DNA of 52,915 bases from Sphingomonadaceae bacterium (GTDB lineage Bacteria > Pseudomonadota > Alphaproteobacteria > Sphingomonadales > Sphingomonadaceae): NCBI GenBank assembly GCA_002863155.1, contig PKED01000052.1, positions 1 to 52,915 of the forward strand, written 5' to 3'. The notes under the pieces are model-generated. The model was not told the origin of the DNA. It did no database searches and was given only the letters and a program-made list of their open reading frames with translations. Position 1 is the stretch's first letter, and each line of letters opens with the position of its first letter. Shown here piece by piece: positions 7,896 to 15,165 of the stretch. Both the position numbers and the translations under genes were made by a program.

Positions 7896-10800
7896 TGACC
7901 GACACCACAGCCGAAAAGCGCGACTGGCGCGACACCGTCTTCCTGCCGAAGACCGATTTCCCGATGAAGGCGGGCCTGCCGCAGAAGGAGCCGGGCATTC
8001 TGGCGAAATGGCTCGAAAATGGCCTGTACGACCGGCTGCGCGACGCGCGGCGCGGGCGGGAGAAGTTCATTTTCCACGACGGCCCGCCCTATGCCAATGG
8101 CGACATGCATATCGGCCATGCGCTGAACCATATCCTGAAGGATATGGTGTGCCGCACCCAGAACCTGCTCGGCAAAGACGCGCCATACGTGCCCGGCTGG
8201 GACTGCCATGGTCTGCCGATCGAATGGAAGGTCGAGGAGGAATATCGCAAGAAAAAGAAGAACAAGGACGAGGTTGACCCGGTCGAGTTCCGCGCGGAAT
8301 GCCGCGCCTATGCGCAGAAATGGGTCGACATCCAGCGCGAGCAGCTGAAGCGGCTCGGCATCATGGCCGATTGGGATCACCCCTATCTGACGATGGATTT
8401 CCAGGCCGAAGCGACGATCGTTTCGGAGCTGATGAAGTTCGCGGAGTCGGGCCAGCTCTATCGCGGCGCGAAACCGGTAATGTGGTCGCCGGTCGAAAAG
8501 ACCGCGCTGGCGGAAGCCGAGATCGAATATGAGGACATCACCTCGACCCAGATCGACGTGGCGTTCGAGATTGTCGAGGCGCCGAACGCGCCCGAACTGG
8601 TCGGCGCGCACGCGGTGATCTGGACGACGACGCCGTGGACGATCCCGGTGAACCAAGCCTTGGCCTATGGGGAGGGGGTGGAGTATGTCGTTGTTCAGTT
8701 TCACATCGCAGTCGCAGGAAAATCTAATCCAGGTCTGGACACTCTGGCGGGGTGGAATTCGCCCAAATTAGAAGCCGTAAGAAGCAAGCGCATCGTGCTT
8801 GCGAAGAAACTTATCCCGGAGTTTGAGCGGCGACTATTCACTTGGTCGCGCCCCGACATTCCGGGCGAAGGCCGGTATCCGTCTATTCATGCGCATATCG
8901 TGGCCGAATTCACAGGATCTGACCTCGCCGGTGCCAAGGCGCTGCACCCCATGGCCAAATTCTTCAAGCCCCTCCCCTTCAGGGGAGGGGTTGGGGGTGG
9001 GGCTTCTCCGTCGGGCGACGCGCTTGCGGATACGCCCCACCCCAACCCCTCCCCTGAAGGGGAGGGGCTGAATATCGATGTGAACTCCCCCCTCGCCGAA
9101 TTCTTCCTGCGCCCACGCCCCTTCCTCCCCGGCGATTTCGTCACCACCGATGCGGGCACCGGCCTTGTCCACATGGCGCCCGACCATGGCGAGGACGATT
9201 TCGATCTGTGCAAGGCGCACGGCATCGATCCGGTCTTCGCGGTTGAGGCGGATGGGCGGTATCGCGGCGACTGGGCGTGGCTGGGCGGGCAGGGGAGCGT
9301 CATCAACAAGAAGTTCGTCGCTGCCGATGGCCCGATCTGTGCGGACCTGCGCGCGGCGGGCGCCCTACTCGCGGCGTCGGACGATTTCCAGCACAGCTAT
9401 CCGCACAGCTGGCGGTCGAAGCAGAAGGTGATCTTCCGCTGCACGCCGCAGTGGTTCGTGCCGATGGACCGCGATCTGGGTGGTGACCATCCGGCGGGTG
9501 CTCCCGGGGCGGGGGCCCGTTCCCCCTCCGACCGCTTCGCGGCCACCTCCCCCAGTGGGGGAGGATCTATGCCCGTAAATCCTCCCCCTCTGGGGGAGGT
9601 GTCAGCCGGAACGGCTGACGGAGGGGGCGAGGACACACTCCGCACCCGCGCGCTCGCCGGCATCGCCGCCACGCGCTTCATCCCCGAAAAGGGCCGCAAC
9701 CGGCTGGGGTCGATGGTCGAGGGGCGGCCCGACTGGGTGCTGTCGCGCCAGCGCGCCTGGGGGGTGCCGATCACGCTGTTCGTCGATCGCAAGACCGGCA
9801 AATATCTGTGCGACCCGGCGGTCAACGCGCGGATCATCGCCGCGGTGCGCGAAGGCGGCGTCGATGCCTGGTCGGAGGCGCGCGCGCAGGAATATCTTGG
9901 TCCCGCCTATGCCGCCGAGGATTATGAGCGCGTCACCGACATTCTCGACGTGTGGTTCGACAGCGGCTGCACGCATGCGTTCGTGCTCGAATCGGGGCGC
10001 TGGCCCGATCTGCAATGGCCCGCCGACCTCTATCTCGAAGGCAGCGACCAGCATCGCGGCTGGTTCCAGTCGTCGCTGTTAGAGTCGTGCGGCACGCGCG
10101 GTCGCGCGCCGTACAAGACGGTGCTGACCCACGGCTTTACGATGGATGCGAAGGGCATGAAAATGTCCAAGTCGCTCGGCAACACCGTCAATCCGCTCGA
10201 CCTCATGCGCGATTACGGCGCCGACATCCTGCGGCTCTGGGCGCTGTCGGTCGATTTCACCGAGGATCACCGCATTGGCGACGAGATCCTGAAAGGTGTC
10301 GCCGACCAGTATCGCAAGCTGCGCAACAGCTTCCGCTATCTGCTTGGCGCGCTCGACGGGTTCGACGAGGCCGAGCGCGTGGCGGTGGCCGACATGCCCG
10401 AGCTCGAGCGCTACATGCTGCACCTGCTGGCGGAGCTCGACGCGAAGCTGCGGACGGCGGTGAATGATTTCGACTTCAACAGCTATACCCGGCTGCTGGG
10501 CGATTTCGCGAACAACGACCTGAGCGCGTTCTACTTCGATATCCGCAAGGATACGCTCTATTGCGATGTCAGTCCGGCGACGGGCGCGCAGACCGTCAAG
10601 CGGCGGGCCTATCGCACCGTGCTCGACACACTGTTCCACGCGCTGATCCGTTATGCAGCGCCGGTGCTGGTGTTCACGGCGGAAGAAGTTTGGCAGACGC
10701 GCTACCCCGACAGCGAGAGCGTGCATCTGCTTGAGTGGCCGGAAGTTGCAATGGAAAGCCATGGAGCTGGCTTTAGCAATCCCGCGCTGGTCGATTGGGC

Positions 10801-11101
10801 GAAAAATAACATTTGGGAACAAATCCGCAGAGTTCGTGAGGCGGTTTCAAAGGAGATCGAACCTCTGCGGCGAGACAAGGTCGTCGGCTCCAGTTTGGAG
10901 GCGAAAGTAAGTATGCCATTTGGCAGCATTGGTCTGACGGCAGACGATTGGGCCGAGTTGCTCATCGTATCGGAAGTTGTCGATGGCGAAGCGTATGTTA
11001 CCAGAACAGACCACCACAAATGCGGCCGCTGCTGGCGGCTGCTGCCCGAAGTGACCGAGGACGGCGCGCTGTGCGGTCGTTGCAGCGAGGTGGTGGCATG
11101 A
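7895..11101 (+). CDS. ileS: Isoleucyl-tRNA synthetase with two in-frame palindromic-repeat insertions
   Basis: Class I aminoacyl-tRNA synthetase that charges tRNA-Ile. HIGH is at residues 72-75 (NGDMHIGHALNH) and KMSKS at 756-760. The CP1 editing domain has WTTTPWTIP near 247 and GTGLVHMAPDHGEDDF near 420. The C-terminal zinc site is CGRC...CGRC. The protein is 1068 aa, roughly 100 more than usual. Two Gly/Pro/Ser-rich blocks, at about residues 358-392 and 543-578, coincide exactly with palindromic DNA elements at 8967-9069 and 9522-9627 and interrupt otherwise conserved sequence without breaking the frame. Two stretches (about 8690-8870 and 10740-11010) are visibly richer in A/T than the rest of the gene. 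ATG 7895 overlaps the ribF stop. All active-site motifs are intact, so I infer a working enzyme with tolerated insertions. Confidence 0.95.
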   Translation: MTDTTAEKRDWRDTVFLPKTDFPMKAGLPQKEPGILAKWLENGLYDRLRDARRGREKFIFHDGPPYANGDMHIGHALNHILKDMVCRTQNLLGKDAPYVPGWDCHGLPIEWKVEEEYRKKKKNKDEVDPVEFRAECRAYAQKWVDIQREQLKRLGIMADWDHPYLTMDFQAEATIVSELMKFAESGQLYRGAKPVMWSPVEKTALAEAEIEYEDITSTQIDVAFEIVEAPNAPELVGAHAVIWTTTPWTIPVNQALAYGEGVEYVVVQFHIAVAGKSNPGLDTLAGWNSPKLEAVRSKRIVLAKKLIPEFERRLFTWSRPDIPGEGRYPSIHAHIVAEFTGSDLAGAKALHPMAKFFKPLPFRGGVGGGASPSGDALADTPHPNPSPEGEGLNIDVNSPLAEFFLRPRPFLPGDFVTTDAGTGLVHMAPDHGEDDFDLCKAHGIDPVFAVEADGRYRGDWAWLGGQGSVINKKFVAADGPICADLRAAGALLAASDDFQHSYPHSWRSKQKVIFRCTPQWFVPMDRDLGGDHPAGAPGAGARSPSDRFAATSPSGGGSMPVNPPPLGEVSAGTADGGGEDTLRTRALAGIAATRFIPEKGRNRLGSMVEGRPDWVLSRQRAWGVPITLFVDRKTGKYLCDPAVNARIIAAVREGGVDAWSEARAQEYLGPAYAAEDYERVTDILDVWFDSGCTHAFVLESGRWPDLQWPADLYLEGSDQHRGWFQSSLLESCGTRGRAPYKTVLTHGFTMDAKGMKMSKSLGNTVNPLDLMRDYGADILRLWALSVDFTEDHRIGDEILKGVADQYRKLRNSFRYLLGALDGFDEAERVAVADMPELERYMLHLLAELDAKLRTAVNDFDFNSYTRLLGDFANNDLSAFYFDIRKDTLYCDVSPATGAQTVKRRAYRTVLDTLFHALIRYAAPVLVFTAEEVWQTRYPDSESVHLLEWPEVAMESHGAGFSNPALVDWAKNNIWEQIRRVREAVSKEIEPLRRDKVVGSSLEAKVSMPFGSIGLTADDWAELLIVSEVVDGEAYVTRTDHHKCGRCWRLLPEVTEDGALCGRCSEVVA
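8967..9069. repeat. Long inverted-repeat palindromic element inside ileS (element 1)
   Basis: Two arms, 8967-9003 (37 nt) and 9034-9069 (36 nt), are reverse complements of each other apart from one extra G in the left arm. They flank a 30-nt centre. Each arm contains a smaller C4TC4T / AG4AG4 hairpin (left arm 8969-8990). The whole element is read through in the ileS frame and gives a Gly/Pro-rich loop. It lies between the Thr-rich and HGEDD motifs of the editing domain. It resembles the dispersed palindromic (REP/BIME-like) repeats of GC-rich alphaproteobacteria. Confidence 0.9.
9522..9627. repeat. Multi-hairpin palindromic element inside ileS (element 2)
   Basis: A second, unrelated palindromic element. 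The outer 9-nt inverted repeats are CCCCCTCCG (9522-9530) and CGGAGGGGG (9619-9627). Inside are three perfect 8-bp hairpins with 3-nt loops: CCTCCCCC/GGGGGAGG at 9546-9564, the same stem again at 9581-9599, and GTCAGCCG/CGGCTGAC at 9601-9619. It is translated in frame as a Ser/Gly/Pro-rich segment between QWFVPMD and the conserved block before VEGRPDWVLSRQR. The nested layout argues for a mobile repeat and not a normal part of ileS. Confidence 0.88.
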
Positions 11102-11640
11102 AGCTGCCCGCGATCGGCCTAGCGACGGGGGCGGCGGCGTTCGCGCTCGACCAGTTGCTGAAATGGCTCGTCACCGGGCCGATGCAGCTCAACAGCCTTG
11201 GCGTGCCGCCGGTCGATCTGCTGCCGATCTTCCGCGTCCGCTTCGTCGCCAATGACGGGGTTTCGCTCGGCTTGCTGCGCGCCGGGACCGACGAAGCGCG
11301 CTGGGCGCTGGTGGCGCTGACCGGGATCATCGCGGTGGGCGTGCTGGTGTGGATGTGGCGCGAGCCCAAGCGCGGCGACCAGGCGGCGCTCGGCCTCGTC
11401 CTCGGCGGGGCGCTCGGGAATATCCTCGATCGGGTGCGGCTCGGCTATGTCGTTGACTTCGCCGATCTGCACTTTGGCGACTGGAGTCCGTTTTTGGTCT
11501 TCAATCTGGGCGACGCGGCGATTACGGTGGGCGTGCTCATCCTGCTGGCGCGCGCGCTGTTTATACGCGACAAGGCGCCTGTTCGGGCTCCCGGAGTATA
11601 TGGGGCTGAGCATGGATCGGTGGAGAATGAGAATGCGTAA
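11098..11640 (+). CDS. lspA: Lipoprotein signal peptidase (signal peptidase II)
   Basis: Inner-membrane aspartyl protease that removes the signal peptide from prolipoproteins after diacylglycerol addition. Four hydrophobic segments are visible. Conserved blocks: ALDQLLKW in the first helix, NDGVSLGLL, GGALGNILDRVRLGYVVDF (first catalytic Asp region) and FLVFNLGDAAI (second catalytic Asp). At 180 aa it has the usual length. ATG 11098 overlaps the ileS TGA. The lipoprotein gene bamF starts inside its 3' end, so the processing enzyme and one of its likely substrates are adjacent. Some homologues have FNxAD where this one has FNLGD; the catalytic Asp is kept. Confidence 0.95.
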   Translation: MKLPAIGLATGAAAFALDQLLKWLVTGPMQLNSLGVPPVDLLPIFRVRFVANDGVSLGLLRAGTDEARWALVALTGIIAVGVLVWMWREPKRGDQAALGLVLGGALGNILDRVRLGYVVDFADLHFGDWSPFLVFNLGDAAITVGVLILLARALFIRDKAPVRAPGVYGAEHGSVENENA

Positions 11641-12049
11641 ATTTGTGGCGGTCGCGGTTCTGGTCGGCCTGTCGACCGCGCTTGCGGGATGCGGCGGCGG
11701 CACCGGACTGAAGCGCGTAAAGCCCGACGAATATGCGGTCGCGCGCCAGGCGCCGCTGGTGATCCCGCCCGATTATGCGCTGGTCCCGCCGCGTCCCGGC
11801 GCCGCCCGTCCGCAGGAAAACAACCCGAGCACGCTCGCGCTCGAGGCGCTGTTCGGTGGCCCGGCCGCGCGCAGCATCGGCGAGCAGGCGGTGATCAACA
11901 ATGCCGGCGGCGATACGATCGCGCCCGGCGTCCGCTCCGAAGTCGGCGATCCCGACACCACGGTCGTCGACAAAGGCGCGACCACCCGCGACATCGTCGC
12001 CGCCCCAGAGGGCGACGGCCAGACCGCGACGACCGCCGCGCCGAAATAA
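11633..12049 (+). CDS. bamF: BamF-type lipoprotein (DUF3035)
   Basis: Small outer-membrane lipoprotein of the DUF3035 family, which in Caulobacter is a subunit (BamF) of the beta-barrel assembly machine. The signal peptide ends with the lipobox STALAGC. Just after it comes LKRVKPDEYAVARQAPLVIPPDYALVPPRPG, quoted in part: the PDEYAV and LVIPPDYALVPPRP blocks define the family. The tail is low-complexity and Asp/Thr/Ala-rich. I chose ATG 11633 because GGAG lies 7 nt upstream; ATGs at 11627 and 11612 are in frame but worse placed. It overlaps lspA by 8 nt. It converges with the porin gene on the other strand, leaving 58 nt between them. Confidence 0.85.
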   Translation: MRKFVAVAVLVGLSTALAGCGGGTGLKRVKPDEYAVARQAPLVIPPDYALVPPRPGAARPQENNPSTLALEALFGGPAARSIGEQAVINNAGGDTIAPGVRSEVGDPDTTVVDKGATTRDIVAAPEGDGQTATTAAPK

Positions 12050-12107
12050 AGAAACGCAAGACCAAGCGGGATGCGTCGGCGACAGGCCGCGCACCCCGCG
12101 CACCGGG

Positions 12108-12932
12108 TCAGAAAGCGGCGGTCAGCGACACCACCACCGTGCCGTTGGCGATCGAGCCCGTGCCGTCCTGCCCCCGGCTGAAATTCGGCTGGAGATAGGC
12201 TGAGCCCGCCGCCGTGATATCGGTGTCGACGTACGAGATGTTGAACGTCAGCATCTTGTAGGTGACGTCGGCGCCGAGCGACCAGTCGGTGTACGACCCG
12301 GTCGGCGTCACGCTGGTGCCGTTGGGGCCGAGGCCCGGATTGCCCCAGCTGTGGCCTATATGCGCCTTCAGCGTGATCGGCGTTTTCGGGATGCCCACCG
12401 ATCCGTCGCCGGTGACGTAGAGATTGTCCTCGCGGTCGCCGATCCGGCTCTGCGGCGTGTTCGACCAGTTGCCGAGCGCCAGCTGCGGCGGCGCGTAATA
12501 GGCGCTGCCGGTGATCGACGCCGGCCCGAGCGTCGTCGTGTACTTGCCATAGAATTCGACAAAATCGGTCAACGTCGCGCCGCCGGGATAATTGTACCAG
12601 GTCAGCCCGATATCGGCCGTCCCCGGCCCGAGCTTGCGCTTGTAGCCGCCGATCACGTCGAGCTCGAGATTGGGCCCGCCAAAAGTGCCCCAGCCAGCGA
12701 GGTTGGACGCGAACAGGCCGACATACAGCCCGCTTTCGTGCGACACCGTCAGCGTTCCCTGCAGCGTGGGCTTGGTATCGGACTGGGAAACGCCGCGCAG
12801 CCGGTAATCGCTCGCCAGCGTGACGCTGCCGTTGATGGTGATCGGCGGCGGCGGATCGGTTTCGTCGGCCAGTGCCGGGCTGGCGGAAACGGCGAGCACC
12901 AGCACGCCGAGAGAGGAAAGAGTGAAGCGCAT
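12108..12932 (-). CDS. TorF family putative outer-membrane porin (Gcw_chp family)
   Basis: Predicted beta-barrel of the outer membrane. A cleavable signal peptide (MRFTLSSLGVLVLAVSASPALA) is followed by alternating hydrophobic strands. The family signature GSVTLASDYRLRGVSQSD is close to the N-terminus, and the protein ends in Phe (VVSLTAAF), as expected for Bam-dependent barrels. ATG 12932 is preceded by GGGGG at a good distance; the TTG at 12947 is less likely. The 274 aa length fits the family. The transported solute is unknown: the family is named from a tor-linked member, but no trimethylamine-oxide genes are nearby. A perfect 12-bp palindrome lies 64 nt upstream of the start and may regulate it. 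Confidence 0.85.
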   Translation of the reverse strand: MRFTLSSLGVLVLAVSASPALADETDPPPPITINGSVTLASDYRLRGVSQSDTKPTLQGTLTVSHESGLYVGLFASNLAGWGTFGGPNLELDVIGGYKRKLGPGTADIGLTWYNYPGGATLTDFVEFYGKYTTTLGPASITGSAYYAPPQLALGNWSNTPQSRIGDREDNLYVTGDGSVGIPKTPITLKAHIGHSWGNPGLGPNGTSVTPTGSYTDWSLGADVTYKMLTFNISYVDTDITAAGSAYLQPNFSRGQDGTGSIANGTVVVSLTAAF

Positions 12933-12995
12933 CGGATACCCCCGCAAGTGAGATTACGATGTCCCCGCCTGCTTGAGCTGCCGCCAAGTCTGTCA

Positions 12996-13007
12996 GGGAC
13001 ATGTCCC
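12996..13007. promoter_or_regulatory. Candidate operator palindrome upstream of the TorF-type porin
   Basis: GGGACATGTCCC is a perfect 12-bp palindrome between the porin start (12932, minus strand) and the metC-like gene (stop at 13120). A partial copy, GGGGACAT on the minus strand, occurs again near 12959-12966, closer to the start codon. Two related half-sites in the leader would suit a repressor or activator of the porin gene. No regulator is identified; the evidence is symmetry and position only. Confidence 0.3.
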
Positions 13008-13119
13008 CCGCGTAGCGATCCGAGCTTAAGGATAGACTGACTCGATATGTTGCAATGCACAAGGAAAATCGGTTGCGCTGCCCGATTTGGGGCACTCGCT
13101 ATCGCATCAGGGCAACAGG

Positions 13120-14301
13120 TCAGCCCGCGGCAAAGCGCCGAAGCCCCGCGTCGAGATCGGCGATCAGGTCGTCGGGATCCTCCAGCCCGATCGACAGCCG
13201 CACCAGCGGGCCGGCAAATGCCGGCTTGGTCGCCGTGCGATAGCGGTGCGGATCAACGGGAATCGCCAGGCTTTCGAACCCGCCCCAGCTATAGCCCAGC
13301 CCGAACAGTTCAAGCCCGTCGAGCATCGCCGCGCGCGCGGCATCGCTGCCGCCGTTAAGGACAATGCCGAACAACCCCGACGCGCCCTTGAAATCGCGCA
13401 CGAAATGCGCGTGTCCCGGGCAGGACGGGAGCGCGGGATGCAGCACCTGCGCCACTTCCGGCCGGGTGCTCAGCCACTGCGCGATCTTGAGCGCGCTCGC
13501 CTGATGCTGGGCAAGACGAATCGCCATGGTGCGAAGCCCGCGCGAACCGAGCCAGCAATCATCGGCGCTCGCGACCTGACCAAGCTGGAAACTCGTGTCG
13601 CGCAGCTTCGCGAAATGGCCGGGTCCGGCGGTGACGCTGCCGAGCATGACGTCCGAATGGCCGACGACATATTTGGTGCAGGCGAGGATCGACAGGTCGA
13701 TGCCCTTCTCGATCGCCGGAAACAGCAGCGGCGTCGCCCAGGAATTGTCGAGCAATGTCACCAGCCCGCGCGCCTTGGCGACGCCGACGATCGCGGGCAG
13801 GTCCATCACTTCGAAGGTCAGGCTGCCCGGGCTTTCGAGCAGGATCGCCCGGGTCGATTCGCCGATCAGATCGGCGATGCCCGCGCCGATCAGCGGATCG
13901 TAAAAGCGGGTCGAGATGCCCAGCCGCTTGAGCAGCCCGGTCGCCATGCTCCGGGTCGGGTCATAGGCGGCGTCGACGATCAGCACTTCGTCGCCTGGCG
14001 AGAGCACCGACAGTAGCGCAGCCGCAATCGCGGCGACGCCCGAGCAGTAGAGGAATGTTCCTTCCGCGCCGGGTTCGAGTTCGGTCAGCGCGTCGGCAAG
14101 GCTCCACTGCGTCGGCGTGCCGCGGCGGCCGTAGAACAGGCGGTGATGCGTGTTCGCCCCCGCCGCGCGCATCTCCGCGACCGAATCATACAGGATCGTC
14201 GAGGCGCGCCAGACGGGGGTGTTGACGATCCCGCCCGTCCATTCATCCCGCCGACCGGCGGTGACGACGCGGGTCTTGTCGCCCCGCCCGGCTTTGCTCA
14301 C
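13120..14301 (-). CDS. metC: Cystathionine beta-lyase (Cys/Met metabolism PLP enzyme)
   Basis: PLP-dependent lyase of the Cys/Met metabolism family that splits cystathionine into homocysteine, pyruvate and ammonia. The PLP lysine is about residue 210 in ACTKYVVGHSDVMLG. Other family blocks: LYDSVAEM, YGRRGTPTQWSL, YCSGVAAIAAALL and LLDNSWATP (Asp contacting the PLP nitrogen). The GTG start at 14301 overlaps the sulfurtransferase stop as GTGA, so the two genes are translationally coupled. At 393 aa it is normal length. Cystathionine gamma-synthase or gamma-lyase are alternatives in the same fold; YGRRGTPT and the genomic pairing favour the beta-lyase. Confidence 0.9.
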   Translation of the reverse strand: MSKAGRGDKTRVVTAGRRDEWTGGIVNTPVWRASTILYDSVAEMRAAGANTHHRLFYGRRGTPTQWSLADALTELEPGAEGTFLYCSGVAAIAAALLSVLSPGDEVLIVDAAYDPTRSMATGLLKRLGISTRFYDPLIGAGIADLIGESTRAILLESPGSLTFEVMDLPAIVGVAKARGLVTLLDNSWATPLLFPAIEKGIDLSILACTKYVVGHSDVMLGSVTAGPGHFAKLRDTSFQLGQVASADDCWLGSRGLRTMAIRLAQHQASALKIAQWLSTRPEVAQVLHPALPSCPGHAHFVRDFKGASGLFGIVLNGGSDAARAAMLDGLELFGLGYSWGGFESLAIPVDPHRYRTATKPAFAGPLVRLSIGLEDPDDLIADLDAGLRRFAAG

Positions 14302-15137
14302 GCGGCGCCCATTGCCTTGGGCGTGGTGCGATCGGCGCCCCATTCGGCCCAGCTGCCGTCGTACAGCGCGGCATTGTTGCCGAGCAGATGCGCCGCGAAC
14401 ACCAGCACCCCGGCGGTGATGCCTGACCCGCAGGTCGCGACCATCGGCTTCGCGAGATCGATCCCGGCCGCCTCGAACGCCGCCTTCAGCGCGTCGGGCG
14501 ACTTCCAGGTGCCGTCATCGTTGAACAGCGTCGCATAAGGCAGGTTCTTCGACCCCGGAATGTGGCCGGCATGGGTCGCGGGGCGCGGATCGGGCTCCTC
14601 GCCGGTGAAGCGCGCGGCGCTGCGGGCATCGACGACCTGTTCGGCGCCCGAATCGACATTGGCCTTCATCTGATCGAGCGTGCGTAGACCCTTGTCGTCG
14701 GCCCAGACGGTGAAATGGCGATGGCGCAGGCTTTCCTTGCCGGTCGCGAGCGGGTGGCCTTCCGCCTTCCACTTGGCGATGCCGCCGTCGAGGATCGCGA
14801 CATCGTGCGCGCCGAAGGTCCGCAGCATCCACCATGCCCGCGCCGAAGTGTGCAGCGGCGAATCGTCGTAGAGCACGATGCGGCTGCCGTCGCCGAGGCC
14901 GAGCGACTGCATCCGGCTTGCGAATTTTTCGGGGCTCGGCAGCATCGCCGGAAGCGGGCTCGACAGATCGGCGATCTCGGCCAGGTCCATGAACACCGCG
15001 CCGGGAATATGGGCGGCTTCATAATCGGCGGCGGCGTCACGCTTGTGCTCGGGCAGGAAATAGCTGGCATCGACCACGCGCAGGTCGGTCGCATCGAGTT
15101 CGTTCGCCAGCCATTCGGTCGTCACCAAAGCGTGCAT
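14298..15137 (-). CDS. sseA: 3-mercaptopyruvate sulfurtransferase
   Basis: Two-domain rhodanese-type enzyme that transfers sulfur from 3-mercaptopyruvate to a thiol acceptor. The inactive N-terminal rhodanese domain shows VVDASYFLP and AHIPGAVFMDL. The C-terminal domain shows VVDARSAARFTGEEPDPRP and the active-site loop VATCGSGITAG, with Cys about 236; CGSG-type loops mark mercaptopyruvate rather than thiosulfate specificity. ATG 15137 is chosen because AGGAG lies 6 nt upstream; ATG 15143 sits directly against that site. It sits between the photolyase gene and metC on the same strand, consistent with a sulfur amino acid role shared with metC. Confidence 0.93.
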   Translation of the reverse strand: MHALVTTEWLANELDATDLRVVDASYFLPEHKRDAAADYEAAHIPGAVFMDLAEIADLSSPLPAMLPSPEKFASRMQSLGLGDGSRIVLYDDSPLHTSARAWWMLRTFGAHDVAILDGGIAKWKAEGHPLATGKESLRHRHFTVWADDKGLRTLDQMKANVDSGAEQVVDARSAARFTGEEPDPRPATHAGHIPGSKNLPYATLFNDDGTWKSPDALKAAFEAAGIDLAKPMVATCGSGITAGVLVFAAHLLGNNAALYDGSWAEWGADRTTPKAMGAA

Positions 15138-15165
15138 TGCCATCTCCTGATCCTGTTCTGCTTCC

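Noticed and set aside
8967..9627. ileS read as a frameshifted or broken gene because of the insertions
   Set aside because: The frame continues through both elements, and HIGH, KMSKS, editing and zinc motifs are intact on both sides.
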